A DNA stretch of 64,000 bases from Halegenticoccus soli (GCF_002844195.1 NZ_PEND01000002.1:310001-374000); one strand, 5' to 3'; positions 18,126 to 27,913 are shown, counted from the stretch's first letter. The notes: generated by a model not told the origin, from the sequence alone. Numbers and translations: made by a program.

Positions 18126-18299
18126 ACGTGAGAGTATTGTCGATTCGGACTAAAAAATCCGGCGCAGTATCAGCCGTTCGGTAATTCCGGGCGGCGACGT
18201 CCGGCTCCGTTTCCGACGCGCGGACGCGCCTCGTTCAATTACCGGGTGGTATTGTCCGCCGTCAGCGATTTTTTCACCGTCCGCCGCCTGGCTCCGCCT

Positions 18300-18932
18300 A
18301 TGGAACCCATCGTCGTGACGGCCGACGCCGAGCAGTTCACCTGCAACGCGTATCTCGTCCCGGGCGAGCGGACCACGCTCGTCGACGCGGGGACGATGCC
18401 CGGCGTCGAGGACGTGATCGCCGACCACACGGACCGCCTCGACGCCGTCGTCATCACGCACCAGCACGCGGACCACGTCGAACAGCTCGACGCGGTGCTG
18501 GACGCGTTCGACGCCGACGTCTACGCGTACGGCGACCACCCCCGACGGACCCACGAACTCGAAGACGGCGACGCCGTCCCAGTCGGCGACGACGAGTACG
18601 AGGTCGTCTACACGCCGGGGCACGCCGCGGATCACGTCTCGCTCGTCGGCGAGCGGGCGCTCTTCAGCGGCGACGTCGTCGTGTACAACGACAGCGCCTT
18701 TTCGGACGGCAGTTTCGGCCGAACCGACATGCCCGGCCAGTCGCGCGAGCGCCTCATCGAGAGCCTCCGGACCCTCCTCGACCGGCTGCCCGACTCCGTG
18801 ACGGCGATGTACGCGGGACACGGCGATCCCTTCGTCGAGAACGAGGGGGGCGAGGACACCGTTCGCGACGTGATCGAACGGGCGCTCGGGCGGGCGGAGC
18901 GGCGGGAGCCGAAGTACCCCGACGGGGCGTAG
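18300..18932 (+). CDS. MBL-fold metallo-hydrolase
   Basis: Metallo-beta-lactamase-fold hydrolase of 210 aa. The zinc motif HxHxDH is complete (H54, H56, D58, H59). Further ligands follow in YTPGHAADHVS, FSGDVV and YAGHGDP. This pattern fits glyoxalase II-like hydrolases acting on thioesters or similar substrates; the substrate is not determinable. The ATG at 18300 gives a family-like N-terminus. Divergent from the DUF5786-like gene. Confidence 0.88.
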   Translation: MEPIVVTADAEQFTCNAYLVPGERTTLVDAGTMPGVEDVIADHTDRLDAVVITHQHADHVEQLDAVLDAFDADVYAYGDHPRRTHELEDGDAVPVGDDEYEVVYTPGHAADHVSLVGERALFSGDVVVYNDSAFSDGSFGRTDMPGQSRERLIESLRTLLDRLPDSVTAMYAGHGDPFVENEGGEDTVRDVIERALGRAERREPKYPDGA

Positions 18933-19014
18933 CGCCCCGCGGACGGTGCGCGGACGGGCGCGACCGCTCCGGTCCGCCGGTGCAGTTTATCCCTTCGGGC
19001 GACGTGTTAACGGT

Positions 19015-19413
19015 ATGGCAACTGATTCGAAGATCTCCCGGGACGGGAACGCGACCGTGCGCGACGCCGACGCCGGAACGCGATCGCTCACCCGGCTCCA
19101 CTACGTCGGCGTCGTCCTGGCGGCGGTGAGCGGGCTCATCCACCTCTTCCTGGGCGTCGCAAACCTCCCCTCGCCGCTGGCGATCGGCTTCGTCCTCGCC
19201 GGCCTCGGCTTCTTCGGCGGCGTCGCGCTGCTGGTCGCGGGCTACGACCGGCGACTCCTCTACGTCGCTGGGATCCCGTTCGTCGGGGTGCAGATCTTCG
19301 GCTACTTCGCCCTCAACTGGCCGGACGTCGTCTCCGCCGTCGGGCTCTTCGACAAAGCCGTCCAGCTGGCGCTCCTTGCCGTGCTCGTCGCGCTGTACCG
19401 TCGAGAGGCGTGA
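19015..19413 (+). CDS. Four-helix membrane protein (DUF7475-like)
   Basis: Protein of 132 aa. A ~30-residue polar N-terminus precedes four hydrophobic helices (about 33-52, 56-78, 82-100, 108-127). It is a small integral membrane protein with the motif HLFLGVANLPSPLAIGF in its first loop. The family is common in haloarchaea and uncharacterised. It converges with the L40e gene. Confidence 0.75.
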   Translation: MATDSKISRDGNATVRDADAGTRSLTRLHYVGVVLAAVSGLIHLFLGVANLPSPLAIGFVLAGLGFFGGVALLVAGYDRRLLYVAGIPFVGVQIFGYFALNWPDVVSAVGLFDKAVQLALLAVLVALYRREA

Positions 19414-19425
19414 GAAAGGGCGGGG

Positions 19426-19575
19426 CTACGCGTTTCGCGGCTCCTTGGACTTCGGCCGGAGGTGCTTGTACCCGCACTTCCGACAGCGATCGGCCCGCTG
19501 GGGGTTCCGGGCGTTACAGCGCATGCAGATCTTCTTCTCAAGCGTCCGCTTGACGGCGTGCTCGAAGGTGGGCAT
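19426..19575 (-). CDS. rpl40e: Ribosomal protein L40e
   Basis: Basic zinc-ribbon protein of 49 aa of the large ribosomal subunit. Zinc ligands are C17, C20, C31 and C34 in CMRC and CRKC. The basic tail [14 protein letters not shown] contacts rRNA. Lengths and motifs match archaeal L40e exactly. Confidence 0.95.
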   Translation of the reverse strand: MPTFEHAVKRTLEKKICMRCNARNPQRADRCRKCGYKHLRPKSKEPRNA

Positions 19576-19680
19576 ACGGCGTCCTTGCGGGCCTGTTCGT
19601 ATAATGCTTGCGAGACGACGCTCACCCCCGTCGGACCGTCGAGCGCGACGAGGGCGGTTTTCGGGGCCCGAGCCGTCGTC

Positions 19681-19784
19681 ACAGGGAGTATCGGAGGTGT
19701 TCATAGCTCCCCGGCGAAGAACCGAGAGACGCCGCCGAGGGACGGGCTTCGGAACCGCCGGCTGGCTCCGATACTCCCTCTCAG
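19681..19784. repeat. 104-bp inverted-repeat element (E1) after hisE
   Basis: Perfect 14-bp inverted arms AGGGAGTATCGGAG (19683-19696) and CTCCGATACTCCCT (19766-19779) enclose about 69 bp. The outer ends read CACAGGG on the left and CTCTCAG on the right. The right end contains the hisE stop codon. A copy with related arms and nearly equal length lies at 35009-35114. Confidence 0.8.
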
Positions 19785-20110
19785 TGGCCGCCGAAGCGCG
19801 CGTCGAGTTCCGCCCGGAGGTCGTCGAGGGTCACGTCCTTCGCCGCGAGCGTCACGAGGAGGTGGTACACGAGGTCCGCCCCCTCGGCGGCGATCTCCTC
19901 GCGGTCGTCGTCCTTCGCGGCCAGTATCAGCTCCGTCGTCTCCTCGCCGAGCTTCTCCAGGACGGCGTTGTCCCCCTTCTCGTGGGTGAAAAGCGAGGCG
20001 GTGTACGACCCCTCCGGGAGCTCCGCCTTCCGGCGCTCGATGAGCGCGAACAGCTCGTCGAGGACGTCTCCCTCCGGGCGATCGGGTGCGGGCGCGTCGC
20101 GATCGTTCAT
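19781..20110 (-). CDS. hisE: Phosphoribosyl-ATP pyrophosphatase
   Basis: Enzyme of 109 aa catalysing the second step of histidine synthesis, the hydrolysis of phosphoribosyl-ATP. The all-alpha NTP-PPase motif is complete: [32 protein letters not shown] (EExxE type) and [13 protein letters not shown]. The start is at 20110, after an unrelated Arg-rich open stretch. The stop codon lies in a repeat element. Confidence 0.95.
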   Translation of the reverse strand: MNDRDAPAPDRPEGDVLDELFALIERRKAELPEGSYTASLFTHEKGDNAVLEKLGEETTELILAAKDDDREEIAAEGADLVYHLLVTLAAKDVTLDDLRAELDARFGGH

Positions 20111-20243
20111 ACCCCTTCGGTCGAAGGGGGGACGGAAAAACGTCTCCGTCCGTGGCGAACGGGACCGCCGTCGGCGTCGTGCGACCATCGACCTACCGTT
20201 CGGCTGCGTCCCGTCCGCCGATCGGAAAAAACGCGCGCCCGTC

Positions 20244-21545
20244 TCAGTCGAGCAGCGCCGAGGGTGCGACCACGTCCACGTCCTTGTTCGCCACGTGGTT
20301 GACGACGTTCCGGAAGTCGTCGGGCGAGGTTTCGAAGTCCTGCCCGTTTCCGATGTCGTGGTAGGTGACGACGGCGAGCTGGTTGAACTCCGCCGCGAGG
20401 TTCGTTATCCGGCGGGTTCCCTGCGGATCTCGGCCGAGGATGCGAGAGATCGTGTGCATGCCCGACGGCTGCTCCGCGTTGTTCGGACAGCCGGCGTACA
20501 GGAAGCCCGTCTCGTGGTGCTTCTGCAGGAGCTCCAGCGTCTCCCCGTTGATGCGGTGGTACGGCGTAACGAAGTGACGCGAGCCCTTCTCGAAGCCCTT
20601 GAGTTCGAGGTATCGCTTGGCCTCCGTGATCATCTTCTCCTGTTCCTTCTTCGGATACTCGGGCAGCGGTCTCCCGGTCTGCGGGTGCGACATGATGTCC
20701 CAGCCGGCGTCGCGCATCTCCCGCAGCTGACCAGTGTCCAGCTGTTCGGAGCCGCCGACCGTGTCCGGGATGACGGCAACTCCCCCCGGCCAGTTGCGCT
20801 TCTGGAACTCCTTGAAGGCGACGTCGTACTGGGTCACGTGGTTGTCGTCGAAGGTGAAGATGACCTTCCCCTTGTCGGGCTTTTTGATCTTCCGCAGGTC
20901 GTCGATCCAAAAGCGGATGGGCGTCCCCTGTTCCGACTCCACGACGATGCGGATCTCCTGTACGTGCTTCAGGTCCGGGTTCCCCGTTTTCCCCGTGTAC
21001 CCGACGTCGAACCGGAGCCAGCCGTCGAACTCCTTGTTGATGTACCGCCTGCACGTCAGCATGTCGCTCCGTCCCGGCGCGAGCACCTCGATCGCGATCC
21101 GCCCCTCGGCCGGCTTCTCCAGTTGCGCGGCCAGCGTGAGGTCGTGCTTCGTGAGGTCCAGCCCGTCCGGGAACGCCCTGAACACCCCGGCGACGCGACC
21201 GTTCTTGTTCTCCAGCCGAAGCGACTGCGATCCCTGGTGCGCGTTCTGGCCGTCGAGCGCGGCGTTGCCCTCGATGACTCCCCACGAGGACTCCTGGAAC
21301 TTCTCGAACTCGAAGTCCTCGACGACCTCGCCGCGCGAGAACGCGTTCTGCGAGGAGCCGCCGTTCCCGCCGTTCCCGTCGTCGCCGGGCGTCGCCGTCT
21401 CGGTGCCGTCGTTCGCGTCGGTTTCGGGGGCCGAGCTCGTCTGCCCGTCGTCGCTGCCGCCGCCGATTCCCATGCACCCGGCGACCGCGCTAGCACCTGC
21501 ACCGAGCGCCGCAAGGAAGCTCCGCCGCTTCGTTGCTCGTTTCAT
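20244..21545 (-). CDS. Tat lipoprotein with polysaccharide deacetylase (NodB) domain
   Basis: Exported protein of 433 aa. Residues 1-24 carry a twin-Arg-like signal (KRRSFLAALGAGA) and lipobox AVAGC. A Gly/Asp/Thr-rich linker follows to about 65. Residues 70-220 form a beta-sandwich that resembles a carbohydrate-binding domain. The C-terminal part is a NodB-type barrel with FTFDD, the metal-binding MSHPQTGRPLP motif and VTPYHR. It probably deacetylates or hydrolyses N-acetylated cell-surface sugars outside the cell. Transcribed alone. Confidence 0.85.
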   Translation of the reverse strand: MKRATKRRSFLAALGAGASAVAGCMGIGGGSDDGQTSSAPETDANDGTETATPGDDGNGGNGGSSQNAFSRGEVVEDFEFEKFQESSWGVIEGNAALDGQNAHQGSQSLRLENKNGRVAGVFRAFPDGLDLTKHDLTLAAQLEKPAEGRIAIEVLAPGRSDMLTCRRYINKEFDGWLRFDVGYTGKTGNPDLKHVQEIRIVVESEQGTPIRFWIDDLRKIKKPDKGKVIFTFDDNHVTQYDVAFKEFQKRNWPGGVAVIPDTVGGSEQLDTGQLREMRDAGWDIMSHPQTGRPLPEYPKKEQEKMITEAKRYLELKGFEKGSRHFVTPYHRINGETLELLQKHHETGFLYAGCPNNAEQPSGMHTISRILGRDPQGTRRITNLAAEFNQLAVVTYHDIGNGQDFETSPDDFRNVVNHVANKDVDVVAPSALLD

Positions 21546-21844
21546 CGACCGTGCCTCGTTCCGGAACCCAGTTTATAATGCGGTGGGTAAGGAAACGATT
21601 CCAACACGTCAACGTTCTCGAAACCGGATCGTTCAGCCGAATCGAAAGTCCCGCTCGTCGTCCGGTGACCGTTTATCGCCGCCGTTCGAAGTTCGAACGG
21701 TCCCGAAAGCCGCCGAACGGTGGCTTAGGACCTGAATAATCGGGACACTCGGTGGTTCGGTTCTCGGATCGCGGCGGTCCGTCGGCGGAGCGACCCCGAC
21801 GGTCGCCCGATCTCCGCACCGCGCGCTGATCGGTACCGCGTCGC

Positions 21845-22423
21845 TCAGTCGAAGAACGCCAGTCGGTGGAAGCGGACGTCCGGCGTCAGTTCGGGGTGGA
21901 ACGACGTGCCGACGACGGGACCCTCGCGCACGGCGACGGGCGTGCCGTCCCACGCCGCGAGCACCCGCGCGTCCGCCCCCACCTCGTCGATGAGCGGCGC
22001 GCGGATGAACACCGCGGGGAACGGCTCGTCGAGGCCGCTCACGTCGAGCATCGCCTCGAAGCTGTCCTTCTGTCGGCCGAAGGCGTTGCGGTCGACCGTC
22101 ACGTCGAGGAGGTCGAGCGTCCTCACGCGCTCGTCCTTCGCGTCGCGGGAGGCGACGATGAGCCCGGCGCACGTGGCGAGAACGGGCTTCCCCGCCGCGA
22201 CGTGCGCGCGGATCTCCTCGTCGATCCCTTCGTCCCGGAGCAGCCGCGAGATCGTCGTCGACTCCCCGCCCGGCAGCGCGAGCGCGTCGCAGTCGGGGAC
22301 GATCCCCGACCGACGGATCTCGACGACCTCGGCCGTCTCCCCGCGGGAGCGGGCGGCGCGGTCGATCGCGGCGGCGTGCTCGCTCACGTCCCCCTGAACG
22401 GCGACGACACCTACGCGTGGCAT
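21845..22423 (-). CDS. pdxT: Pyridoxal 5'-phosphate synthase glutaminase subunit
   Basis: Glutaminase of 192 aa that feeds ammonia to PdxS for direct synthesis of PLP. The class I triad is present: C85 (ATCAGLIV), H176 and E178 in SFHPELTPD. PGGESTT at 51-57 is the PdxT oxyanion segment. PdxS is not in the window. PLP supply matches the several PLP enzymes nearby, though that link is only general. Confidence 0.95.
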   Translation of the reverse strand: MPRVGVVAVQGDVSEHAAAIDRAARSRGETAEVVEIRRSGIVPDCDALALPGGESTTISRLLRDEGIDEEIRAHVAAGKPVLATCAGLIVASRDAKDERVRTLDLLDVTVDRNAFGRQKDSFEAMLDVSGLDEPFPAVFIRAPLIDEVGADARVLAAWDGTPVAVREGPVVGTSFHPELTPDVRFHRLAFFD

Positions 22424-22481
22424 GGCCGATCGTCGGGACCGGCCGGTCAAAAAGAACGCGACCCGAGGCGGGATCGTCCTC

Positions 22482-22646
22482 TCAGAACGCCAGGATGTTC
22501 AGGATCTCGACGCCGACGCCGAAGAGGACGCCGAACGCGACGACGCTCTTCGGGTCGATCCGGATGGCGTTGCGGTCCTCCGCGTCGAAGTATCGGACGA
22601 GCCCGGCGCTCGACATCAGCCCGCCGGTGTTCTGCCCTCTGCTCAT
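22482..22646 (-). CDS. secG: Preprotein translocase subunit Sec61-beta
   Basis: Protein of 54 aa of the SecYE-beta translocon. It shows the family signature [19 protein letters not shown] and [12 protein letters not shown], followed by one C-terminal membrane helix. The ATG at 22646 is chosen because the family starts here. Shorter than most annotation cut-offs but unmistakable. Confidence 0.93.
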   Translation of the reverse strand: MSRGQNTGGLMSSAGLVRYFDAEDRNAIRIDPKSVVAFGVLFGVGVEILNILAF

Positions 22647-22800
22647 GTGTGTGTCTCCACCGGTCACCCGCCTAAACGTTTCGCTCCGGGGCGACTCTCG
22701 CGGGAGACGATCCTCGGCGAGGGTCGCCCCCGATCGGGGACGGCCGGACCGCGGTGGGAAACCCTTATGCGCGCCGATAGGCAACTCCGAAGAGGGTACA

Positions 22801-23067
22801 ATGACTGTTCGACTCAAGGACTTCTACGCCGACTGGTGCGGGCCGTGCAAGACGCAGGACCCGATTCTGGAGGATCTGGAGGGGGACTACCCCGACGTAT
22901 CGTTCGAGAAGGTGAACGTCGACGAGGAGCAGGACGTCGCCAACGAGTACCAGGTCCGCTCGCTCCCGACGCTCATCGTCGAGAACGACGACGGGGTGGT
23001 CGACCGCTTCGTCGGCGTCACCCAGCGCGAGGACATCGAAGCGGCGCTGGCTGAAGCCGGCGCGTAG
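22801..23067 (+). CDS. Thioredoxin-like protein
   Basis: Cytosolic redox protein of 88 aa. The active site is DWCGPC with C13 and C16, and the cis-proline loop is RSLPTLIV. It is about 15 residues shorter than standard thioredoxin because the first beta-alpha unit is missing. This short form is common in haloarchaea. It exchanges disulfides; the partner reductase is not in the window. Confidence 0.9.
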   Translation: MTVRLKDFYADWCGPCKTQDPILEDLEGDYPDVSFEKVNVDEEQDVANEYQVRSLPTLIVENDDGVVDRFVGVTQREDIEAALAEAGA

Positions 23068-23195
23068 AACCGCTCGGCTTTTCGCCCGACGTCGCTCTCG
23101 ATCCGAGAGCCGCGGCGCTCCGGTTCTCCGTCCCTCATCCGAGAGCGCTCGACCGCCTCGGACCTTCCTCGGAGGGCGCTCCGCCGCCCCCGGCG

Positions 23196-23864
23196 CTACA
23201 CGAAGCGCACGCCGAGGTCGTGCATCCCCTCGTTGTTCATCGCGACGTTGATGAGAAGCGGCGTGATCGCCTCGATCTCGGGCGCGTTGGCGAGCCCGCC
23301 GGCGTCGAGGACGCGCAGCCCCTCGATCCCCTCGGCGAGCAGCCGCACCGTCTCCTTGGCGTCCTCGTCGTCGCCGACGAGCAGCGTGTCGACGCCGAGC
23401 TCGGCGTCGAGGTCGGCGAGGCGACCGGCCGCGAGGTTGTGGAACGCGCCGACGACCGGCACCCCCTCGGGGGCGGCGTCGGCCGCGAGCTGCGTCACGC
23501 TCCCGGCGCTCGGCCGGTGGTAGTGAAAGCCGTCCTCGTCGCGCTTCATCCCGGTCGCCGGGCTGACGAGCACGTCGCCGTCGTCGAGCCGCTCGGCGAT
23601 GGCCTCGACGGTGTCGGCGACGTGGTACGGCGGGACCGCGAGGACGATCACGTCGGCGCGGTCGGCCGCCATCCCGTTTTCGAACCCCTTGATCGACACC
23701 TCGACGCCGCGGCTGTCGAGCTCGGTCTCGTACTCCTCGGCCTTCGTCCGCGCCCGCTCCGGGTCGCGGGAGCCGACGAGCACCTCGTGGTTCGTGTGGA
23801 AGGCCCACCGGAGGGCGAGCCCCTCGCCGATGTCGCCGGTGCCCCCGAGTAACGCGATTCGCAT
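23196..23864 (-). CDS. npdG: NADPH-dependent F420 reductase
   Basis: Enzyme of 222 aa that transfers hydride between F420H2 and NADP. The NADP-binding loop GGTGDIGEG (7-15) is followed by VGSRDPERA, which binds the 2'-phosphate. VLAVPPYHV and SPATGMKRDEDGFHYHRP are typical of the Fno/NpdG family. Presence indicates F420 metabolism in this organism. Confidence 0.93.
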   Translation of the reverse strand: MRIALLGGTGDIGEGLALRWAFHTNHEVLVGSRDPERARTKAEEYETELDSRGVEVSIKGFENGMAADRADVIVLAVPPYHVADTVEAIAERLDDGDVLVSPATGMKRDEDGFHYHRPSAGSVTQLAADAAPEGVPVVGAFHNLAAGRLADLDAELGVDTLLVGDDEDAKETVRLLAEGIEGLRVLDAGGLANAPEIEAITPLLINVAMNNEGMHDLGVRFV

Positions 23865-23922
23865 ACCCCGTCTGCGGCCGGACGGGAAGTAAGCCTTGCG
23901 CGACCGGAGGCTTCTGCCTGCG

Positions 23923-24150
23923 TTACTCTCGATCGTCGCGGTCGTCGCCGACGACGCCGACGCCGAGGCGCTCGAAGCCGCCCCGGTAGACGAGCCAGTA
24001 CGCGACCACGGGGACGACCGCCAGCGTCGGCAGCAGCACGACGAGCTGGGTGAACGGATCCGGCGGCAGCAGCATCGCTTCGACCGTGAGGACGACGGCG
24101 TCGAGCGCCAGGAGCGTCAGCACGTACGTCGGCAGGCGCCTCCGGAGCAT
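23923..24150 (-). CDS. Small two-helix membrane protein
   Basis: Protein of 75 aa starting MLRRRLPTYVLTLL. It has two hydrophobic segments (about 8-27 and 35-54) and the tail RGGFERLGVGVVGDDRDDRE. It is located two bases after the HAD gene on the same strand, so it is very likely in one operon with it. Haloarchaeal family of unknown function. Confidence 0.65.
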   Translation of the reverse strand: MLRRRLPTYVLTLLALDAVVLTVEAMLLPPDPFTQLVVLLPTLAVVPVVAYWLVYRGGFERLGVGVVGDDRDDRE

Positions 24151-24152
24151 CG

Positions 24153-25016
24153 TCAGTCGAGCAGGTCGGGGAGGTCGTTCACCGAGTCGATCACGGCCGC
24201 CGCGCCGACCGACTCGTACTTCCGTCGCCCCTCCTCGCCGGTGAGGCCGCCGGTGAGCACGCCGACGCCGTAGTACTCCCGGTCGGAATCGACCTCGGCG
24301 GCGTTCGTCGCGGTGCGCACGTCGTCGAGCGTGTCGCCCGCGAAGGCGACGGCGGCGGCTCCGAGCCTGTCCGCGAGCGTCGTCAGGGCCCGCGGGTGGG
24401 GTTTTCCCTCGTCCCAGTCGTCCATCGTGAACCGGCGCTCGTCCGGAACGTCGAGGCCGACGCGCGAGAGGGCGATCTCGGCCTCGGCCGCCGGCCGTCC
24501 CGTCAGCACGCCCACCTCGAAGCGATCCGTCAGCGCCTCGGCGGTCTCCGGCTCCAGGAGCGCCGGCTCGTCGTGGATGTACCCCGGCGCCTCGAACGGC
24601 GGCTCCCCGCCCTCGAGCTCCCGGTAGCGGTCGCTTCCGAGGTACAGCGCCTGGAACGTCTCCCGGAGCGCCTCGCGGTCCCACCGGTCCCGAACGCGCG
24701 CCTGCGAGACCCGCGGCAGCTCCGCGACGACCTCGCGCGCCGCTTCGAGGCCGCCCCCCCGCTCGGCGATCGCGTCCGTGAACTCGGCTACCGAGAGCTT
24801 CAGTCCCTCGCGCCGGCCGAGGACGAAGAGCGCCGCCGCGTCCGTCAGCTCCCAGTCGTTGTTGAATCCCCCGGCGTCCTTGAACAGCTGGACGTCGCCG
24901 ATCTCGATCGTCCGCCCGTACAGCCGGTCGACCGACTCGACGATCGCCCGGCGGTACGAGCCGGCGACGTCGACCAGCACCCCGTCGATGTCCAGGACGA
25001 CTGCGTCCGCGTGCAT
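24153..25016 (-). CDS. HAD-superfamily hydrolase (haloarchaeal TIGR01548-like)
   Basis: Phosphatase-fold protein of 287 aa. HAD motifs are all visible: DIDGVLVD with nucleophile D9 and acid D11, a Thr in VGVLTGRP, Lys in DEGKPHPRA, and the acidic pair in [11 protein letters not shown] large helical cap lies between motifs 1 and 2. The TIGR01548 group is found in haloarchaea; its substrate is unknown. Start at 25016 after a short unsupported extension. Confidence 0.85.
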   Translation of the reverse strand: MHADAVVLDIDGVLVDVAGSYRRAIVESVDRLYGRTIEIGDVQLFKDAGGFNNDWELTDAAALFVLGRREGLKLSVAEFTDAIAERGGGLEAAREVVAELPRVSQARVRDRWDREALRETFQALYLGSDRYRELEGGEPPFEAPGYIHDEPALLEPETAEALTDRFEVGVLTGRPAAEAEIALSRVGLDVPDERRFTMDDWDEGKPHPRALTTLADRLGAAAVAFAGDTLDDVRTATNAAEVDSDREYYGVGVLTGGLTGEEGRRKYESVGAAAVIDSVNDLPDLLD

Positions 25017-25191
25017 GCGTCTGGGGTGACCCTTCGAAACCAAGGGTGTTCCGGGTTCCCTCTCGTCGGGGGCGTCGCCCGCCTCGGCGGGCCCCGGTTC
25101 GTCGGAGACGCGGTCGCGGATGCGGCCGCCGGTTTGGACTCCCTGCCGGGCTTGGCGGCCTGCCGACGCGGCCGGCGGGCGTTGCGGGCGC

Positions 25192-25596
25192 TCACTTCGG
25201 GGTAGCGACGAACAGCGTCTCGCGCCCCACGGTCTCCCGACGTACCGGGATCGCGGGCTCGTCGTAGCCGAGGGTGGTGAAGAGGAAGTCGGCCCCGGCG
25301 GCGCGGGCGACGCGGCGCGTCGGCCGGTGGAGCTCCGGCGGGAGATTCAGCGCGTAGACGGCGTCGACGTAGTACAGCGGCCCCGGATCGTCCTGCTCGC
25401 TCCTGGCGACGACGTCGTCGCGGACGAACCGGACGCCCGCCGGGACCTCCCGGTCGTGGACGTCCGTCGCCGTCACCGCTTTCCCGGCCGCCGCGAGCGC
25501 GCCCGCCACGTCCGGCCGGCGGCCGATCCCCACCTCGACCAGCCGGTCGTACCGCCCGAGTCGCGCCGCCAGCGCCTCGCGTGTCGCGTTCGTCAC
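25192..25596 (-). CDS. UPF0146 family protein
   Basis: Protein of 134 aa with GTG start. It resembles a shortened Rossmann methyltransferase fold: [19 protein letters not shown] at the start, [11 protein letters not shown] and [11 protein letters not shown] in the middle, and [13 protein letters not shown]. It matches the archaeal UPF0146 family. Whether it binds SAM is unknown, since the usual glycine-rich loop is degenerate. Confidence 0.83.
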   Translation of the reverse strand: MTNATREALAARLGRYDRLVEVGIGRRPDVAGALAAAGKAVTATDVHDREVPAGVRFVRDDVVARSEQDDPGPLYYVDAVYALNLPPELHRPTRRVARAAGADFLFTTLGYDEPAIPVRRETVGRETLFVATPK

Positions 25597-25635
25597 GTCG
25601 GGATATTTATTGGCCGGCCCCGCTTAACGCCTTCC

Positions 25636-26157
25636 ATGCTTGTCGATATCGTGCCCATCGGTGACGTTCCCGCGCAGGTCAAGCGGGAGGCGTCGGCGGC
25701 GCTGCGTTCAGTGTACGACGTCGACGTGACCGTCCACGACGAGCAGGGCATCCCCGAGGGCGCGTTTGACCGCGGTCGCAACCAATACCGGGCGGAGGAG
25801 TTCATCGAACTCGCGAGTCGGGTCGGGTCGGGCGAGAAGAACATCGGCCTCACGACGCAGGATCTCTACTACCGGCGCCGAAACTACGTCTTCGGGCTGG
25901 CGTACCTCAACGGTAACGGCTCGGTCATCTCGACGTACCGGCTCCAGACCTCCTCCGACGGCGGTATCTCGACGAAGCCGGCGAGCGAGGTGTTTTCGGA
26001 CCGCGTCCGCAAGGAGGTCGTCCACGAGATCGGCCACACCTTCGGCCTCGAACACTGCGACAACTCGAAGTGCGTGATGAGCTTCTCCCCGACGGTCCGC
26101 GAAGTCGACGTGAAAGAGGAGAACCTGTGCGGGACGTGTAGCCGGATCCTCGGTTGA
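25636..26157 (+). CDS. amzA: Archaemetzincin metalloprotease
   Basis: Zinc protease of 173 aa of the archaemetzincin family. The extended zinc motif is complete (H130, E131, H134, H140 followed by C141), and the four structural cysteines C141, C146, C165, C168 bind a second zinc. The Met-turn is seen as CVMSF. It is probably cytosolic, since no signal peptide is present. Substrate unknown in archaea. It is divergent from UPF0146 across a compact promoter. Confidence 0.93.
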   Translation: MLVDIVPIGDVPAQVKREASAALRSVYDVDVTVHDEQGIPEGAFDRGRNQYRAEEFIELASRVGSGEKNIGLTTQDLYYRRRNYVFGLAYLNGNGSVISTYRLQTSSDGGISTKPASEVFSDRVRKEVVHEIGHTFGLEHCDNSKCVMSFSPTVREVDVKEENLCGTCSRILG

Positions 26158-26338
26158 ACGACCGCTGTCGTCCCGCTTCCCCTCTCGCGGCTCCCGGCTT
26201 CCTCTGTTTCTCGTCTCGTCCGCTCCGAACGCCGCGAGAACGCGGCGCGGGCGGAACTCGACGGCTGGTAGCACCGGTCCAGAGCGTGACTCGACCCCGT
26301 CCGCAGGACGTTTCCCCGTACGCGTCCCCCTTTTCGTC

Positions 26339-27348
26339 ATGATCGAACTCGACGGCTCGGGCGGCGGCGGCCAGCCGGTTCGCACGGCGCTCGGCCTCTC
26401 GATGGTGACGGGCGAACCGTTCCGAATGGCCGGGATCAGGGCGGCCCGGCCGAATCCGGGGTTCCGGCCCCAGCACCTGACCGCGGTCGAGACGGCGGCG
26501 CGCCTCTGCGACGCGCGGGTCGAGGGGGTCGAACTCGGCGCGGACGAGGTGACGTTCCGCCCCGGCGCGGTTCGCGGCGGGGAACTGGCGGCCGACATCG
26601 GCACGGCCGGCAGCGTGACGCTGCTTTTCGACGCGCTGCTGCCGGTCGCGGCCGCCCTCGACGCGCCGCTCCGCGTCCGGGCGATCGGCGGCACCGACGT
26701 GAAGTGGGCGCCGCCGGTCGGGTACGTCCGACGGGTCAGGCTCCCGCTCCTCTCGCGGTTCAGGTTAGACGCGGGAATCGACGTCGAACGAACCGGGTTC
26801 TACCCGGCCGGCGGCGGCCGGGCGACGCTCCGCCTCGAACCGTCGGCGCTCGAGCCGATCGACCTCCGGTCGCGGGGTGACCTGGAGGCGGCGACGGCGT
26901 ACTCGAAGGCGAGCGACTCGCTCGCCGGGGCCGAGGTCGCGGAGCGACAGGCCGACCGCGCACGGGAGCGCCTCGAAGCGCGCGGCGTCCCGATCGAGAT
27001 CCGCGAACCGCGGTACGTCGAGACCCGTTCGCCGGGGTCGTCGTTCCTCCTCGTCGGCTCCTACGGGGAGTCGATCGCCGGCTTCGACGCGCTCGGCGAG
27101 CGCGGGCTCCCGGCCGAACGGGTCGCGGACCGCGCGGTCGATCGGTTCCTGTCGTTTCAGGAGGGGCCGGGGACCTCGACGAACACCTGGCCGATCAACT
27201 GATGACTCACCTCGCGCTCGCGGGCGGCGCGGTCCGAATCCCCGCCGTCACGGACCACGTGCGGACCAACCGCGAGGTCGTCGAGGCCTTCGGGTACGAC
27301 CTCGATGTAGACCGGCGGGACGACGGCTCGGCGCTGCTGATCGCGTGA
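26339..27348 (+). pseudogene. rtcA: RNA 3'-terminal phosphate cyclase, frameshifted near the C-terminus
   Basis: The first frame (26339-27202) encodes 287 aa with the RtcA signatures DGSGGGGQPVRTAL, NPGFRPQHL and GGTDVKWAPPVGYV. After FQEGPG the frame departs into TSTNTWPIN and stops. The missing C-terminus continues in the next frame: DLDEHLADQLM, then LALAGG, PAVTDHVRTNREVVEAFGYD and a stop at 27346-27348. One base is missing in or beside the run GGGG at 27169-27172. The break removes about 55 residues, including the conserved TDH motif. It is either a real inactivation or a homopolymer sequencing error. RtcA converts RNA 3'-phosphate to 2',3'-cyclic phosphate. Confidence 0.88.
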
Positions 27349-27394
27349 TCGGTCGGCGGCCGCCGCCGTCGCCTCTCGAAGGCGGCTCGCGGGC

Positions 27395-27760
27395 TCAGGC
27401 GTCTCGACTCTCGCCGTCGTCCGGGTCGCCGCTCTCGACGTCGATGCGCTGAACGTCGCTCTCGCCCCGGCTCTCGCCGCCGCCGAGCAGCTTCGACCGC
27501 AACCCGTCGGCGACCGACTGGACCTGGTCCCGGAGCGTCTTGACCTCCTCCTCGAACGCCTCGACGGATCGCTCGACGTAGTATACCCGCTGGTAGGGGA
27601 TTCGTCGGACGAGGTCGCGGCCCTGCTCGTCCTCGCCGGTCTTGACGATCCAGTGGTCCTGGAAGTAGGCGACGTGCTCGTTCTGTACCGTCCGCTCGAC
27701 GGTGCCGTCGTCCGGATCCTCGTACGCGATGGTCGCCTGCCCGAGGTCTTCTTCCACCAT
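27395..27760 (-). CDS. Conserved haloarchaeal protein with C-terminal coiled coil
   Basis: Protein of 121 aa starting at the ATG at 27760. The N-terminal ~65 residues are beta-rich (TIAYEDPDDGTVERTVQNEH, YFQDHWIVKTGEDE). A helical segment follows (VYYVERSVEAFEEEVKTLRDQV) and the tail is acidic and disordered. No known domain recognised. Converges with rtcA. Cytosolic by composition. Confidence 0.65.
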   Translation of the reverse strand: MVEEDLGQATIAYEDPDDGTVERTVQNEHVAYFQDHWIVKTGEDEQGRDLVRRIPYQRVYYVERSVEAFEEEVKTLRDQVQSVADGLRSKLLGGGESRGESDVQRIDVESGDPDDGESRDA

Positions 27761-27913
27761 ATCGATACAGTGTCCTCGCACGCAGGTAGGCGCTGTGGCC
27801 GTCCCAGGGCGGTCGCTCGTCCCGAGGGAGACCGCTCGTCCCGGGGCGGCGTGCCGTCTACTCCGCCGTCGCCGGCGGTGGATGACGCGGTGGCGGACGA
27901 CGCGGCAGATCGC

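Noticed and set aside
26339-27348. Programmed ribosomal frameshift in rtcA
   Set aside because: No slippery heptamer or downstream pseudoknot is visible, and other rtcA genes need no shift; deletion or sequencing error is simpler.
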